This document shows positions 38,292 to 51,300 of a stretch of 64,000 bases of DNA, in pieces. The DNA is from Hemicentrotus pulcherrimus. Its lineage: Eukaryota; Echinodermata; Echinoidea; Camarodonta; Strongylocentrotidae. Position 1 is the first letter of the stretch, and the number at the start of each line of letters is the position of its first letter. The notes below the pieces were generated by a model, which was not told where the DNA came from, searched no databases, and saw nothing but the letters and a program-made list of their open reading frames with translations. The stretch spans positions 192,226 to 256,225 of the forward strand of contig BEXV01000092.1 in the NCBI GenBank assembly GCA_003118195.1, read 5' to 3'. The position numbers and the translations under genes were made by a program.

Positions 38292-41200
38292 TAATATATA
38301 TTCAACAATATATTCCAGTTTCAGCATAGAAGCACAGAAAAAGCAAGTTTGATCAATCCACTTCTAAACTTCCCTTCTCTGCAAGGCATTTTCAATCTGG
38401 ATCTGAGAGCACACAGTTATGTACATTCCATGTCCCGTAACTAGAACAATTCTAGAATTGCATTGTAATCGTTCAATTTACAGCTCAAATCCCAACAAAG
38501 TACAAAAGAGAACAAAAGCTTGAAATATCACTTCCCCTGCTTTGCTTACTCATGAGCCAAACAAAGCATTTTTGTCCGAGTGAGCGAAGGTCTACACCAT
38601 GAACGGTTCTCTCCAAGAGACATGCGGAGGCTCTCTCTTCCTCTCACTGATTCAAATAGACGAGGAATGAATAGAGGGAGGGAGGTTGGTTGGGATTAGG
38701 GTGCAGAGATGTTCCATGTACCCATGGATCGCAGACATAGGGAAGCTGGACTGTGATACGCTTCTCTCCAGTCCTCAAACCTTAAAATGCAATGGATTAA
38801 GGTGAGTTGTAAGGGGATTAATAGGGAGAAAAATTGGCAATTTTCCTTCCCCCTCCCTTAGCACTTCTTCCTCTTTGCCAAGTCTCTTTCACAGGTATGG
38901 CTCATATTTTCCTGCATGCTATAAAATACTTTGTAGCAAACTATTTAGCATGTCATGGTATTAATAGCTCACAGATTCATTCTGTTTTTGTATGTAATGA
39001 TTCTCGAAGGGACAGTGGGAGAATTAATGAATCCCCTTCCCTGTCTTACTAACTATAGCAACTCATTCTTGATCAAATCAATTAATACTTCAAACTAGGT
39101 ATTACTTTTTATTACTGTTTCGCATGAATTTATCATTGCCTTTTTTTCTTCTTCTACCATTGCCTCAGCAAATTAATTTGGAAGAAATGGGAAATCTATT
39201 TCACTTTAAATTTGCAGTTCATGTGTGGTGCTCCTTTTCAGGGCTCCAAGTTTAAAAAATAGCTCTAAAAACTAATGCTTAATAGATAATTACGCAGTTG
39301 CTCCGAAAGCAGAATCTGATATATATGATACTCATTCAACTGTCATGAATTTATCAATATTTGTGATGGAAAATGACTTGATGGGCCTAAAGCACAGACT
39401 ACACCTACACATTTACTTGTCCGCTAGCTGCCAAGTCAACCTGGTTTTTAAGGGGCTTTCCTTGGCAACCAGATGACATGGTGTGCATGAAAATGGAAAT
39501 AAAATCAAAAGCAAATTAGACAAACTTTTATGAAATATATGATTCTAGAAATCGATAACATGTTGGTGTTTATTCAGGTTATTTGATAAAACTTTAATAG
39601 GAATAACTTTTAAAAGCGACATAACAGAAATTAGAAGGAAAAAAAATAATACCTATGTGTTGTTTGTTGGTTTTAAACCACAATTCCAATACAGACTTTT
39701 AATTGAATTTCAATTAAGTTTAACAGTTCAGTAATTGACATGGTTTCAAGTCATAGTCAAATCTAATCAAGAAATGGACAATTGCCTTTCATTGTCTTTT
39801 CCTGGCAAGAAAAAAAAGAAGTAATCTCATATTGTAAAGGTTCAAATTTATTTGGTCTAAAAGTACCCTCACCGTTACAAAAAAAAAATACCTGTGGATT
39901 CTTGACTTTATATGAATTCTGAAGTACTTTTGTTAACCTCCAGTTATCAAGGTCAAAAACAAAAGCTGTGATAGGAACGGGGGTACAGGAAATGACATAA
40001 TATTAAAGGTACTAATCACCTACAAATATTGTACAAAATTTCCCCCCCCCCCAAATCTGCTCTCAATATTACATCTAATAAGAGAAATAACAACTTGATA
40101 TACTTTCTACATTTTTGAGTAAATTACTCATTAACTCATCAAACTCATTACAAAATTGGAGAAACTATCCTTTAATTTTTTTTTTGTCTTAAATTTTCAT
40201 CCAGAGAATACGGTGGTTTTTATTTTGTACATACCAGGATTGCACATTTTGTTCAGGAACATTAATCCCCTTTATCACAAAATGGATAATTGTTTCCCTT
40301 TGATGTTCCGAAATAAATTCCAGGTCAACATCATTTGCATACACTGTCATAGTGTTTGAAAGTATTATTAATAATGAGCCCCCAGATATTTGTAATATAC
40401 TCTAATCAAAGCTACATTTTCAATCCAAAGATATTTTTCCCCTTCTGCTACAATTAAACAGAAACAGTTGGTGTGGAATAGAACAGATGAGGTGCAGGGA
40501 AAATAAAACTGGTTTGATCAATGCAAATACATGATGTGTAATAAGAAAGAACGGGTTGAGGTATCAAGTTAGCTTAGCAGGCTAGCAGCTGTATATTATC
40601 ATTTCCATAACTTGTATGATGCATCTTTGCCCTCTCAGCCTGTCCTCACGAGCCCAAGTTTTCAAAATAATGTGCTAATTCTGATCCGGAGAAATTAGCG
40701 TGATCCCAATTAGCAGTTGCCCCATTGCAAATTCGCAGTGAAGAAACAACTAGCAATATCTGCACTGAGGATATTAGCTTGTTCTGTTTCCCCTTGCAAA
40801 CTAGGGCTTTATCGAGAAATAATCTGCTATTTGGCCAATTACCTGATAATTCTCTAGTGGAGGCATGCACTTGAACTATGCTGTGATATGCTGATTTCCT
40901 AAGTAAGCAGGATTGCTTGACTTGGGTTAATGAAAATGAAGAACTATAAATTGGACATTTTCTAGAGAATGACATGCTTATCAATCTTGAGCCTGTTTTA
41001 GCTAATGGAAATGTTATTTTGGGAGATACAGGACATTAATTTTTGCAGTGAGCTGTCCTAGTCTGCGATGCAATAGGCTTGAAATCACACTCAATGATAT
41101 TTATTGCTCAGAATATGATGGAAAGATCCAGCAAAGGATGGAAAAATATCTATTGGTAGGAAGAAAAACAAATTAAGCATACAAAATAAGAATGAATAGG

Positions 41201-41351
41201 AAATTGCTTGAAAATAAAATTTTGAGCAGGGGACTAGAGGGGACTAGAGCTGACCTGCAGAGATAGATGGTTAAAGAATTGGAGATGGAAAAGCTAAGAT
41301 ATGCATGAAGTCAGATTCAGAGAGTTTTGTAACATGTCAAAGTTTAAAAGA

Positions 41352-41367
41352 GTGTGTGTGTGTGAGA

Positions 41368-41408
<41 letters not shown>

Positions 41409-41420
41409 GGAGAGATAGGC
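41352..41420 (+). repeat. Compound GT/GA microsatellite
   Basis: gtgtgtgtgtg passes into (GA)n. It lies about 240 nt downstream of the 41659 donor in transcript terms. Confidence 0.8.
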
Positions 41421-41658
41421 AGACAGAGAAAGATAGGTGAGAGAGCACAAAGTCAAAATATTGTGAGGAAAGATATTTGCACAATCCTATAACTCTCAAA
41501 CTTTTTGAGAAAGACAAGATAATAGATGAATCAGAAGAGAGAAGGAAAGGAAGATGTAAATAAATAGATATAGGAAAGGAGTTTCCCTATCGATGACATC
41601 ACAGTGAGAAGATGGAAATGTCAGGGGTTCCTATGAACACAATAACATCCTCCTCCAC

Positions 41659-41728
41659 CTCAACTGACGATGCCATTTCCCCCTTCTCGTCTCTATCATT
41701 CAATATCCTGACATTAACATCAAGGCCT
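41659..41728 (-). CDS. Small exon (70 nt), proposed upstream exon or first coding exon
   Basis: A very strong acceptor (ttttttcttttcttttatag) precedes a coding-like segment, GLDVNVRILNDRDEKGE, followed by MASSVE. It begins in phase 2, contributing one base to an Arg codon. If spliced at GAG|gtggag it ends in phase 0, matching the 31551 exon, so the junction reads MASSVE-ELKATA. That donor is weak at positions +4 and +5. The internal ATG (41674-41676) has a good context, GAAATGG, and could be an alternative translation start. If the donor is not used, the frame runs on to a stop at 41599 and this would be a terminal exon ending PDISIFSL. Phase agreement on both sides favours the internal-exon reading. 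Confidence 0.6.
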
Positions 41729-42460
41729 CTATAAAAGAAAAGAAAAAACCTGCTGCAGCAAAATCGAATCACATAAAATGTCACTGTAATGTGCTTTACA
41801 TTTCTGTATTGTATAACACAGTGACAGGTATAACCACATATATATGTGCCTTTGATATGCAGCTTTTTTACAACATGTTTTTTACTTGTTTGCACGTAAC
41901 ATGGTTTCCAAGATAATTTATTCTTAAGTGGATTAATGCGATGTGAGGATTAGGCTTACATATAATAAAAGGCAGGATTAAAGCCATCTAAAACTTGTCT
42001 TTCCCTAAGAGACTTTTAATGAATGGATTGTCATTCATAGCAAGTAAAGAACAGTACTATATTATATAATGAAAATGACTGTAAAAAAATACTGATATAG
42101 AATTTATCTTTAGAGATTTTACAAAGACCACACACACAATCATATGTGCATACACTATATTAGCCTTTATCATCTATAAGCATCTTACAAAAGTAGCATC
42201 TTGATTTGTTCATTCTAAAAATTAAAGCACATTAGGAAATACCTAAAAATGTAATCATTGTGAGAGCTTCATAACTGTATTGTCACTAGATATTACCACA
42301 AACGCATGTGAGGTTTTACGTCTGTGCCACTGTGACTAATTTATTTGTGTAGGTGACTCAGAATGCATGGGGAGAGATATGGCACGTTCCCACCTATCTC
42401 ATATAACCTAAATATCTTTTAAAGAAAATGATATCCAGATCACACACCAGATGTGACCTA

Positions 42461-42480
42461 CTCAGTACCAGAAGGGCATT
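42461..42480 (+). repeat. Half-copy of the hairpin family
   Basis: CCAGAAGGGCATT matches the family arm. No clear mirrored arm is seen within 100 bp. Confidence 0.35.
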
Positions 42481-42723
42481 ATTGCATGATTGTGTAATCA
42501 TACATACTTGCCATCCTTCCACAAGTTTAAAAGATTTATAATATTAAAAAAAATAGCCACATTTGTCTTACTGTCTGTTACTATTAACAGCATAGAGGGA
42601 AGTCAATGTCTGCGCCACCACAAAGATTTATAACACATTTCTGGGCTTTTGTTAATGGCTTATGTCAAAAGGGTGTGGTGAGGTGCGTTCAACGCATCCT
42701 TTCGAGAAAAGCCCCCCCCCCCC

Positions 42724-43030
42724 NNNNNNNNNNNNNNNNNNNNNNNNNNNNNNNNNNNNNNNNNNNNNNNNNNNNNNNNNNNNNNNNNNNNNNNNNNNNN
42801 NNNNNNNNNNNNNNNNNNNNNNNNNNNNNNNNNNNNNNNNNNNNNNNNNNNNNNNNNNNNNNNNNNNNNNNNNNNNNNNNNNNNNNNNNNNNNNNNNNNN
42901 NNNNNNNNNNNNNNNNNNNNNNNNNNNNNNNNNNNNNNNNNNNNNNNNNNNNNNNNNNNNNNNNNNNNNNNNNNNNNNNNNNNNNNNNNNNNNNNNNNNN
43001 NNNNNNNNNNNNNNNNNNNNNNNNNNNNNN
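42724..43030. other. Assembly gap (307 N)
   Basis: A run of N preceded by a C homopolymer. Frames crossing it are meaningless. Confidence 0.99.
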
Positions 43031-44454
43031 GGGAGTATGTTCAGCCTCAGTTCATTGCCTTTTAAAACTGCATATCATTGTTGGGCCCTGACCCAACAGG
43101 TTGTTTTCCTGGCGAGTCTGTGACTAGATTCGTTCAGCAGCAGGTATGCATGAAGCACAATATTATTTAGGAAAATAAATCACCTTTAATGCTCACTTCA
43201 TCCAGGTTTGGGCAGTGGAAGTCAACAGTGAGCATCAAAGAACAGCGAATAGTAGTTACCACCATTTTGGAGAGGAAAATATTTTTAAAAATCTGTAATG
43301 ATGGTTTCCATTATATCCATTCCATTAAGGCAAAGGTTAATCTAGAGAGTTAATAAATGAAAATTAAATTTGTATGGCAGCCAAGTGATCTAAATATGTT
43401 ACATGGACCTGTTGAATAATACCTCAGCCATGAATGAATTGCAATCTACAGATACTGGAATTAAGTATGAAGTTTATTGCTGGAATAACTATTGCATGAG
43501 AATCAGAACAAAATACAGTAGGAGAGATAAACACACTCAATTAACCAACCAAAACAATCTAATAGTAACACCTTTAATCGGTAGGGGCTTTTACATCTCT
43601 TGAATAGTGAGCCAACATAGTCTTTTAAAAAGCATGTTACACCTACCGGTAAATCAAATTGTTTCCAACAGGTTAAGGGAAAATAAGTATCTCAAGACAC
43701 TCGAAGCCCTGTCTGGAACCTCAAGAAATCTTTATATTTCATTTTGGGATCACCCCCTGAGTGGATGAATCATATACTTGGCAGGGTCTCATCTGCAAAA
43801 TGAAATCAAGACATGTAATGTATCCAATCATTTCAACATTCAGTAAAGATTTTCCCATAATCATTCTCAGGTATCTCAATTGGTAAAAATCACTAAAAGT
43901 ACTTTTGCAGCCGATCTCTGGCAAATTGGCAATGAGGATGATGGAATGAGATGTAAAATAGTCAAATGTCTTTGAGAACTAGGTCAGAGATTGCTGATGT
44001 GCCAAGCATTAGGGGGGAAAAGAGTGACTGAATCAAAGCACATGGATAGGAAATCATTGCGAATGTATCAATGTACCCTCTACAAGCATTGCCATTTATA
44101 TTAAAAACAACAGGTGAATCATGTGGTAGGGATATCAAGATGAATAGACAAGAGAACAGAAGAAGTAGGGACAGTAAAATGAAACATAAGTAATTTATTG
44201 AGTGTCTGGAAGGGTATTTGTCACATTATTTGTTGTACAAGTTTCCAGGAAATACAAAATATCACACTGAAGTCATGCATCACTGAGATCCTGCACAGAC
44301 AAGATTAAAAAACACTGTCAACACTACAGGATACGCACGGTGGCATGTCAGGATTGTTGCAGGGTGGCAATGGGCAATTAGTGCAGTATCCTGGGTAATG
44401 TTTGACTGTGTTGGAGACACAGTTCACCCAAAGGGGTGAATGTGGAATAACAGC

Positions 44455-44645
44455 AAGAGAAAGAGAGGGAGATGAAAAGGGATAAAAAAGAGGGAGGGGA
44501 GATAAAGATTGAGAGAGAAAGAGAGGGAGATGGAGAGAAAGAGAGAGAGAGAGAGAGAGAGACAAGGAGAGAGAGATAGCGAAGGGAAAAGGAGGGATAG
44601 AGAGGGAGAAGGAGGGATGGAGAGGGAGAGAGAGAGAGGGAGGAA
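44455..44645 (+). repeat. GA-rich microsatellite tract
   Basis: Interrupted (GA)n with GGAGGGA units. Three overlapping Ser/Leu-rich minus-strand frames are artefacts of it. Confidence 0.85.
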
Positions 44646-46418
44646 GTGAGAGTGTTGGAGAGGAATACATGGAAACTCATGAAGGACACCAAAGAATGAA
44701 AGCAACAAGTGAGAGTAAAAGTAACTAACTTTGTTTCATATCTCTCATACCTTCACATTAAGACGCAAATTGTGATTCAAGATATGTTTTAGGCTTCTAG
44801 AATCATGTTTAAGGTCCATATTTACAGTGGGATATTAATATAATATCCTAACAATTTAAAATATTTAAATTTAATTTGAAGAAAGCTGTTAATTTAACAA
44901 ATCAATTCAAGCTCTCACAAAAAATGAAGAAATTAGCCAAGCGAAGGAGACACTTTGGCCGACCAAGGAAGGATAACTGAATGTTGACAAGACAGGAAGA
45001 AACTGTAAAAGGATAGAGGCACACAGCGAGAATGCTCAATGACTTGTCTTCTGGAGAAGTTAAACCCTGCCATCTATAGTCTATAATGTGACATTTCAAA
45101 AGAGCTGCAGTATGTTGAAATAGATGTGCTGTTAAGGAGAAACATGCACTATGCTTGCAACATTTCCCTGCAAAAAAAAAAAAAATATGAGAGTGTGTGA
45201 AATTGATTTCATATGATTTATTTTATGCTTCACTAAATTTTATATTGTCATACTGAAGAAATATATCATGACCACATTACATGATTCATGTGCTATGTAT
45301 AAATAGAACAGAGTTCATCTAACAAGGCCACGGAATAAGTTATGCAGTGAATCAACGATAAATATAAATTGATTTGATTTGTCATTTAAGCAGCTAATTT
45401 TAAGCTCGAGATCACCCTTGATGAGGCTCATCGGAAATGCATGCAAAATGAAAATAAAAACCCTCCCAACAAATTAAAGTGAATTTCAAATAAAAAGCAA
45501 GAAGGAGGCATGATGAGAAAATGAAAGAGGAATTATACCATAAAAAGAAAACTAACAAAAGCTTCAGATATTTGAGGCCGTATGGACAGAGGAATATGAA
45601 TAATAACTGTAGTGGGTTCTTGTATGATGCCCATAAAAGCCACTCACAACAAGGTTTTATCAAAAGTAGACATACAAATAGAAATTGAGAAAAGAAAGGA
45701 AAGACCACAGAAATAAAAGTATTGATATAAGAAAAGAAAGAGGGACCTGCTAGTTTTTTAGGTATCCAAAGGAAAATAAGCTTAGCTAATCTAAATGTAC
45801 TTGAGATTGAAGAGAAGAAGGTATATGAATGCAAAGATTTTAACACTCATATGACAAGAGGTAGAAAAATAAACCAATTAGGATATGACTGATTAAATGT
45901 GATTAAAGATTGGATACAAAGGAGAATGAATAAGAGTGGCAAGGAGACTATGATATGAGGTCAGGTATCAAAAGCCTATCGCTGCCAATCCTATGTGGGA
46001 CCTGATACCTGTGATGTCATGACTGAGTCATTGATGAAATCCCAATCTTAGCAAAACTCCCCATGTGCAGTAAGGTGGCCTAAAGTTGATCAATGAGGGC
46101 AGTGCGTTGTACTAAAAGGGCATGGCTGTATGGTAGGTCCTTAAAATGTGATTTTCTGTCCAAGATGCTGGTTTGTAGTCTATTGTAATGACAATGGCAT
46201 CACACTGTGATCATGTAAGATTTTGAGAAGCATATTACATGTGAGTATGAGGATTTACATGTACCAAGTCATTAACCAAGTGAAATTAACCAAGCACTGC
46301 TTTCACTGCTTTTTGGATCCAAATCCAGAACACCCCACCCCTTTATAATACATTCAGATCTTCTTAAGATAAGATGTACAGAGGGGACCGGTAACTTTGT
46401 CTCAGGTAACTTTGTCTC

Positions 46419-46503
46419 AGCTACAATATTACACCATATCACAGACATTGATAACAAATAGGGCCGTGCATCTCAGATTTAACATTGTTAAACGATCCCT
46501 TAA
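46419..46503 (-). repeat. Dispersed repeat, copy on the minus strand
   Basis: The reverse complement reads aagggatcgtttaacaatgt, then ctgagatgcacggccctat and tctgtgatatggtgtaatat. It matches 59671-59757 over about 80 bp with few differences. Confidence 0.75.
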
Positions 46504-47068
46504 CACTTAGATGGATCTACCACTGTAAAATGAAAGTCAACCTGACTCAATTTGTAAGAAAGTTCAATATACATAGGACCAGGATTTCAGCTGTGGACTT
46601 CAGAGAGAGTGATATGAATCCAACTGGATTGATTTCAGTGGGGAAAAATCATGAGAAGTAATGTTTGGTTGGCATGTTTTCATAAGATAGTCAAACTAGA
46701 CCTATATGTCATTCAGAAAATGAGACCTGCAACAATTAACCCTAAAAGCAAGCTAGTTCAATATGGTGATTGATGTATTAGGTAGAACAATTGACCCAAA
46801 CAGCAAAATAGTGCAATTTGGTGCTTGCTGTTTTAGCTAGAACTATTTTCACAAGTTAAACTCAGGTTAGTTCAAGGACTATTGGGAAAATGATGCATTT
46901 TCCTGGAGCATTTATTGGCAAAGAGCAAGCATCAAGCTTCATAGTTTAAGTTTATGATAGAGTGAAATCTTTTTTATTCAATTTTTTGCAACATGTTTCT
47001 TCATGTTTTGAAATGTTAATATAATATGTGAAGACATGTATCCTCTCTCAATGTTAATTCAATGACAC

Positions 47069-47144
47069 CTTGTAATGAACGGATCTTCTTCCTGCTCTGA
47101 TCTCATATCATCTATTCTCAACCTCCTCCTCATCTTAATATCCT
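47069..47144 (-). CDS. Small exon (76 nt) with basic then acidic segment
   Basis: The acceptor gatatttgttcacag is followed by 24 full codons, DIKMRRRLRIDD...EEDPFIT, flanked by split codons. The donor is ACAAG|gtgtca. The exon starts in phase 1 and ends in phase 2. Its last two bases, AG, join the first base A of the 41728 exon to make Arg. If the donor were ignored, the frame would stop at 47059 and an AATAAA would lie on this strand near 46973. A 3'-terminal form is therefore an alternative reading. The Arg-rich run followed by acidic residues has no recognised function. Confidence 0.55.
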
Positions 47145-48254
47145 CTGTGAACAAATATCTGGAAGTCAACAAAACAAACCTGGAGTCTGGGCACATTTCC
47201 AAGATTTTGTTAAAGGGGGCACCATATTGAAAATTACATAAATAATGGGGGAAGGCATAAGGTTTCAAGGAAGCTAATTGTACCCCTCTCAACTCTGCTA
47301 CCTCTTGATACAAATGTCATTCACATTGTGATCTCTGTCATCTGGAAGAATTTAGAATAGTATGCAACATTATTACATTTTGTATTGATACTTCAGTATT
47401 TATAAAATTAGGGTGTTGCAATTTTTTTGGACAAAAGCCATCTCCTGTCTGCAAGCATATCAACTTCATGACTCCTTTTGCCCCTAGTCCAATATTGCAC
47501 AGTATGTATCATAAGCTTCTTTAGTTTGGGCAATACATCCAGGCTTGGAAACTCTTTCATTTGCCTACCAAGTTTTCCTCATAGAGTAATTAAATGTATG
47601 CGCTGATTATTTATTATATTTGGTATCCGAGTAAATTATAGTTTAAATTCATGTTGTGTACAGGGTACATTCTGGTCATAAAAGAAGACCCTGTGATCGC
47701 AAGGACTTTTCACAAAATCAACCTGAGGCAATTTCAAAGTTCTTGTCCATCATCTCTTGAAATTTGAGAACATTACTTAATCCGAGCATGATCTTAATGG
47801 AATATACAATACGGTATTGACAGTGCATGAGATAATTTCTGGAAAGTCTTTGTGATCGTATTAGATGTGAACATGTATAATAGTCCATTAGACTTTGAAA
47901 ACACTGCCCTGTGTCAGATTAATAGACAGGTACAAAGTGGAGATTTGGAACATGGTAAAACAAGTTTAGCAGGCTTAACTGCCGCTTTCTTTATCAATGA
48001 ACAGCTGGCCCTTTGCTTTCATTCTTAGTGATATGTGAGAAGACAGAGACAAAATATAAGCCTGCTATCAGTTATTTGAAATGTCATATATATAAAAATG
48101 CATTAAAACTGCTGTGAATGAGCAGTGAAAAAACACATCTTACTTGTTTCCAACATACGTTTCATTGAAAACATCAATATGTCTACAATGAAAAGGGTTG
48201 GAAAGTAAAAGAAACATGAGATGTGTCGATGTGGAGCTCAACAATGAATCATAT

Positions 48255-48347
48255 GACCGGGGTAATAATATGTATGCAGGGCCCTAAGGGAAACCAGTAT
48301 GAATACTGATGAGGCTACCCTGGGTAAACAAGACATATTGTTATTAC

Positions 48348-48398
<51 letters not shown>

Positions 48399-48399
48399 C
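48255..48399 (+). mobile_element. SINE 3' end with ATT microsatellite tail
   Basis: The sequence gcagggccctaaggg followed by GAGGCTACCCTGGGTAAA matches the 3' half of the element at 31711-31945. It is followed by a long (ATT)n run, as expected for the tail of a LINE-mobilised SINE. The 5' tRNA-like part is missing or unrecognisable, consistent with 5' truncation. Confidence 0.65.
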
Positions 48400-51300
48400 T
48401 AAAGGAAATACTGCATGAGTGATATAAGATTATAAAAACAAAGGCATCATCAATAACAAGATGGGAAACATGCAGGAAGACAGCACATCATCTGTTCAGA
48501 GCAAAAAGGGTGTCTACTCTGTGTTCAAACTATATAAGTTAATTTCTTTCTGGCACCAAATATCCTGATTATTGTAATCCTGTTTAAGCTGAAATGTGAT
48601 ATCACTGTAACTAAAACTGTGGTTGTTGATAATGGATATTATAAAATGTCCCTTTTTGACCCCCTTCCCTGCTGGCCACTTGCCAGAACTCCTATTTAGT
48701 GGTTGATGTCAGTAACTTTGCAAACAACGCTTATAGCAGACAGATATAGCCAAGATGATACTTTTTATGAGAGAAAGCAAATGGTGGAAAAGGTTATTGT
48801 ACAGCAACATCAATTGTTTATGATTGCTGGCAAAGTACATTCAGGCGTCTTACCAAACTCTTACATCATTTCTCTAGAAGATTGGAGCATTCTTTAATTA
48901 TATATTCCGTTCCATGTTATTGCACTTAAACAATATGTGGTTAGAATTGCAAGGATAGCCATAAATCTCAGCTTTTGAATAGTGTGTTATTTGATCTCAA
49001 AATTTGATGAGCTAAGGCTAACTTATACTGAAAGACAAGACAACACCATCACCATGCCCTAATGGCTAGGCTTTAGTTACTGAGAAAAACAGCAATTTAA
49101 TCATGTATTACAAATCAACCTGACCACAAACCATTTATTGGTTGTTGTTTTTTAGTATCATATGTAATAAAAATCTCTTCTCTGCTTAAAGACTGCTGTT
49201 ATTTCTGTTTAAGTTAGAAGCTACATCAGTTAGAGAAAAGTGCAAGCCTATATTCACAAACTAAATTTTATTTAAAAGAAAACAGTTTTATTCATGATAA
49301 ATAACAATGTTGTCAATACCTTGTGCAATATATCTATCCAAAACAATGACCCTTTGTTGAATATATAGTCCAGAGCACCTTCTTATTATTTTCATCCTTG
49401 GGAAAGTCTCATGTAATTTGTCCCATATCTTACTTACAGCATTAAATTTTTGTTATGCCTGATGATCACATTACATTGACAACTCTACCAAAGCCGTCTG
49501 TCCCTAGCTGGTTGCTTACTTACAAGCATACACATGTATGCTTTCTTAGCAGTCAGGTAAATCAAACAAATCAACCAACTAAATCAACCAATATACCTTG
49601 CAAGTCTAATGTCAAAGAATGTAGTACTTTAATGTTAATGTCTGAACAGCAGAGAGTGGATATGAAAGCCCGTGTTTTAAATGCATTATGTGTGCCTTAG
49701 CTGTCAAAGTGTTACGAGCAAACAGTGAAGGTGTAGGGTCTAAGTTTAGAAAGCAATTATATACTTAAGCTTACTTCCTATCAATCACTGCACACTTTAA
49801 TCTATTCTTAATCCAGTCATGTGATCAAGGGGGAAGGTAGAAAGAGGATCAAGAGACTCACATCTGTGAGTGGGAATAAAAGAATATTATTTGATTAAGC
49901 CCTCTTGGCAATCATCACTAATTCCTTGCCATTGACCTCACAAGAGGTCACACAAACTTGTGGAAGTGGCATTGGCAATGTGGAGATGGCAAAGAGTCAT
50001 TCTATTTTTTTTTCAAATAATTTGTTAACATCTTTGTGATCCCTACAAAGTCCTTGCAGTTGACCTCTTAAAAGGACATTCATCTCACAACAGAAATAGA
50101 GATTTATAGAGATTTATAGAGATTATAGTAGGAAAGATATAGGTCTAATATATTCAGGGAAATCCAGAGCTGCTCATTTGCATACAAGATTATATTTCAA
50201 TTCATAATATGTGTCAAAGATCAGAAAGCTTTATATTGATGAGTGAACTTATTCCTGATGAGCATTATTACTGTAACAGAGAGAGAGAAGCATAGAAAGG
50301 ATTATGAAGCTTTAAAGAAAGAGAGAGAGAGAAAGTGAGAGTGAATTTCACCTTATGAAGAAAAGAAAAGAAAATTTTTAGGTGATCTTGTATACAGAAG
50401 ACAATTACTTCCTGTTACCTATCAGGAGAACATATCAATCAACAAATTCAAATGAGTTCACAAGTGACATACAGTGCAAAAGTATTTTGAAGCAATAATC
50501 ATCAAAATATCAAACTGCTATATATAATGAAATAATGTAATTATAGGTATATCTGATATAATGCTATAAAGCAATAATACACTTGACTATGCTGGTAGCT
50601 AGCTTACACATTAGCAGGAGGAACTCCGAAAAAATGACTAACTTACCCCAATCATAAATCCTAGTCTTGGGATCATTATGGGCATGGAGATGTGCTCCTG
50701 CTGCCTTGGAAAATAATACATTCAGGCACAAGGTTAATCCAAAGTTAATCCCATCATGATATCAGTATGTTTAATGATCCTCACACATGTGGTTGTCACA
50801 AAGATTCTCAATTCCAGGTGAATTAATAAAACAAATTTCCAGAAATTACAAAGCTTTACAAGTTGCTATGTATACCTGTAGAGCGATGCTGCAGTACCAA
50901 TTCCAACACAAATGATGCCCATCCATTGACATCCACTTAATCAAGCCAGTAAATATTTGTCAACGTTCAAATGAAGTAAAAATGAAATTTTGCTAATACA
51001 TTTACAAGTACGTTTAGCATACTCGCACCATGGCAATCTATCTCCCACATTAATGAGTGAGCAATACGAGGAAAGAGTAAAGTTGGCACAGATACAAGTG
51101 TTGTGCACAAAATTGCTCCCGTCTTTGCTTCAGTCCCACACGTAGACAAAGGTAGAAGTGACATTGACTTTTGCATGCACTTTTCTTAACAATGGACACT
51201 TGGTGAACTTATGTTGCTTCTTCTTCCTCAAAAATCCCCCATGCATGAGTAATCCAAAATAAGTTAAAAAGTCACTGACAAAACAGAAATGTCTCTGTGT

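Larger units (their letters stand above)
31552..41658 (-). other. Intron between the 41728 and 31551 exons
   Basis: This is AT-rich intron-like sequence. It contains two SINE remnants next to the coiled-coil exon, a four-unit decamer repeat (32581-32620), a C/A homopolymer junction near 32907-32930, a hairpin at 34052-34093, and a TA run at 38254-38287. A GA/GT tract lies at 41352-41420. ORFs seen here are short, unsupported, or byproducts of purine bias. Confidence 0.55.
41729..47068 (-). other. Intron-like interval with assembly gap
   Basis: The interval lies between the 47144 and 41728 exons if the gene model is right. It contains the N gap, a GA-rich tract (44455-44645) and one copy of a dispersed repeat (46419-46503). 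A 144-codon Phe/Leu-rich frame at 45412-45846 on the minus strand is explained by purine-rich plus-strand composition. Confidence 0.5.

Noticed and set aside
38560..38780. GC-richer segment with coding-like frames on both strands
   Set aside because: At least three frames are open, so openness reflects composition. No splice pair favours one.
42606..43123. ORFs of 153-161 codons crossing the N gap
   Set aside because: Most of the length is undetermined bases.
44305..44708. Three overlapping Ser/Leu/Pro-rich minus-strand ORFs
   Set aside because: They are translations of an interrupted GA microsatellite in all three frames. The same applies at 3629-3967, 9395-9580, 12733-13146, 23761-24272, 27677-27937, 37382-37588 and 55315-55682.
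45412..45846. 144-codon Phe/Leu/Ser-rich minus-strand ORF resembling membrane protein
   Set aside because: It lies opposite A- and GA-rich plus-strand sequence, which automatically yields hydrophobic codons and few stops. There is no receptor or transporter motif.
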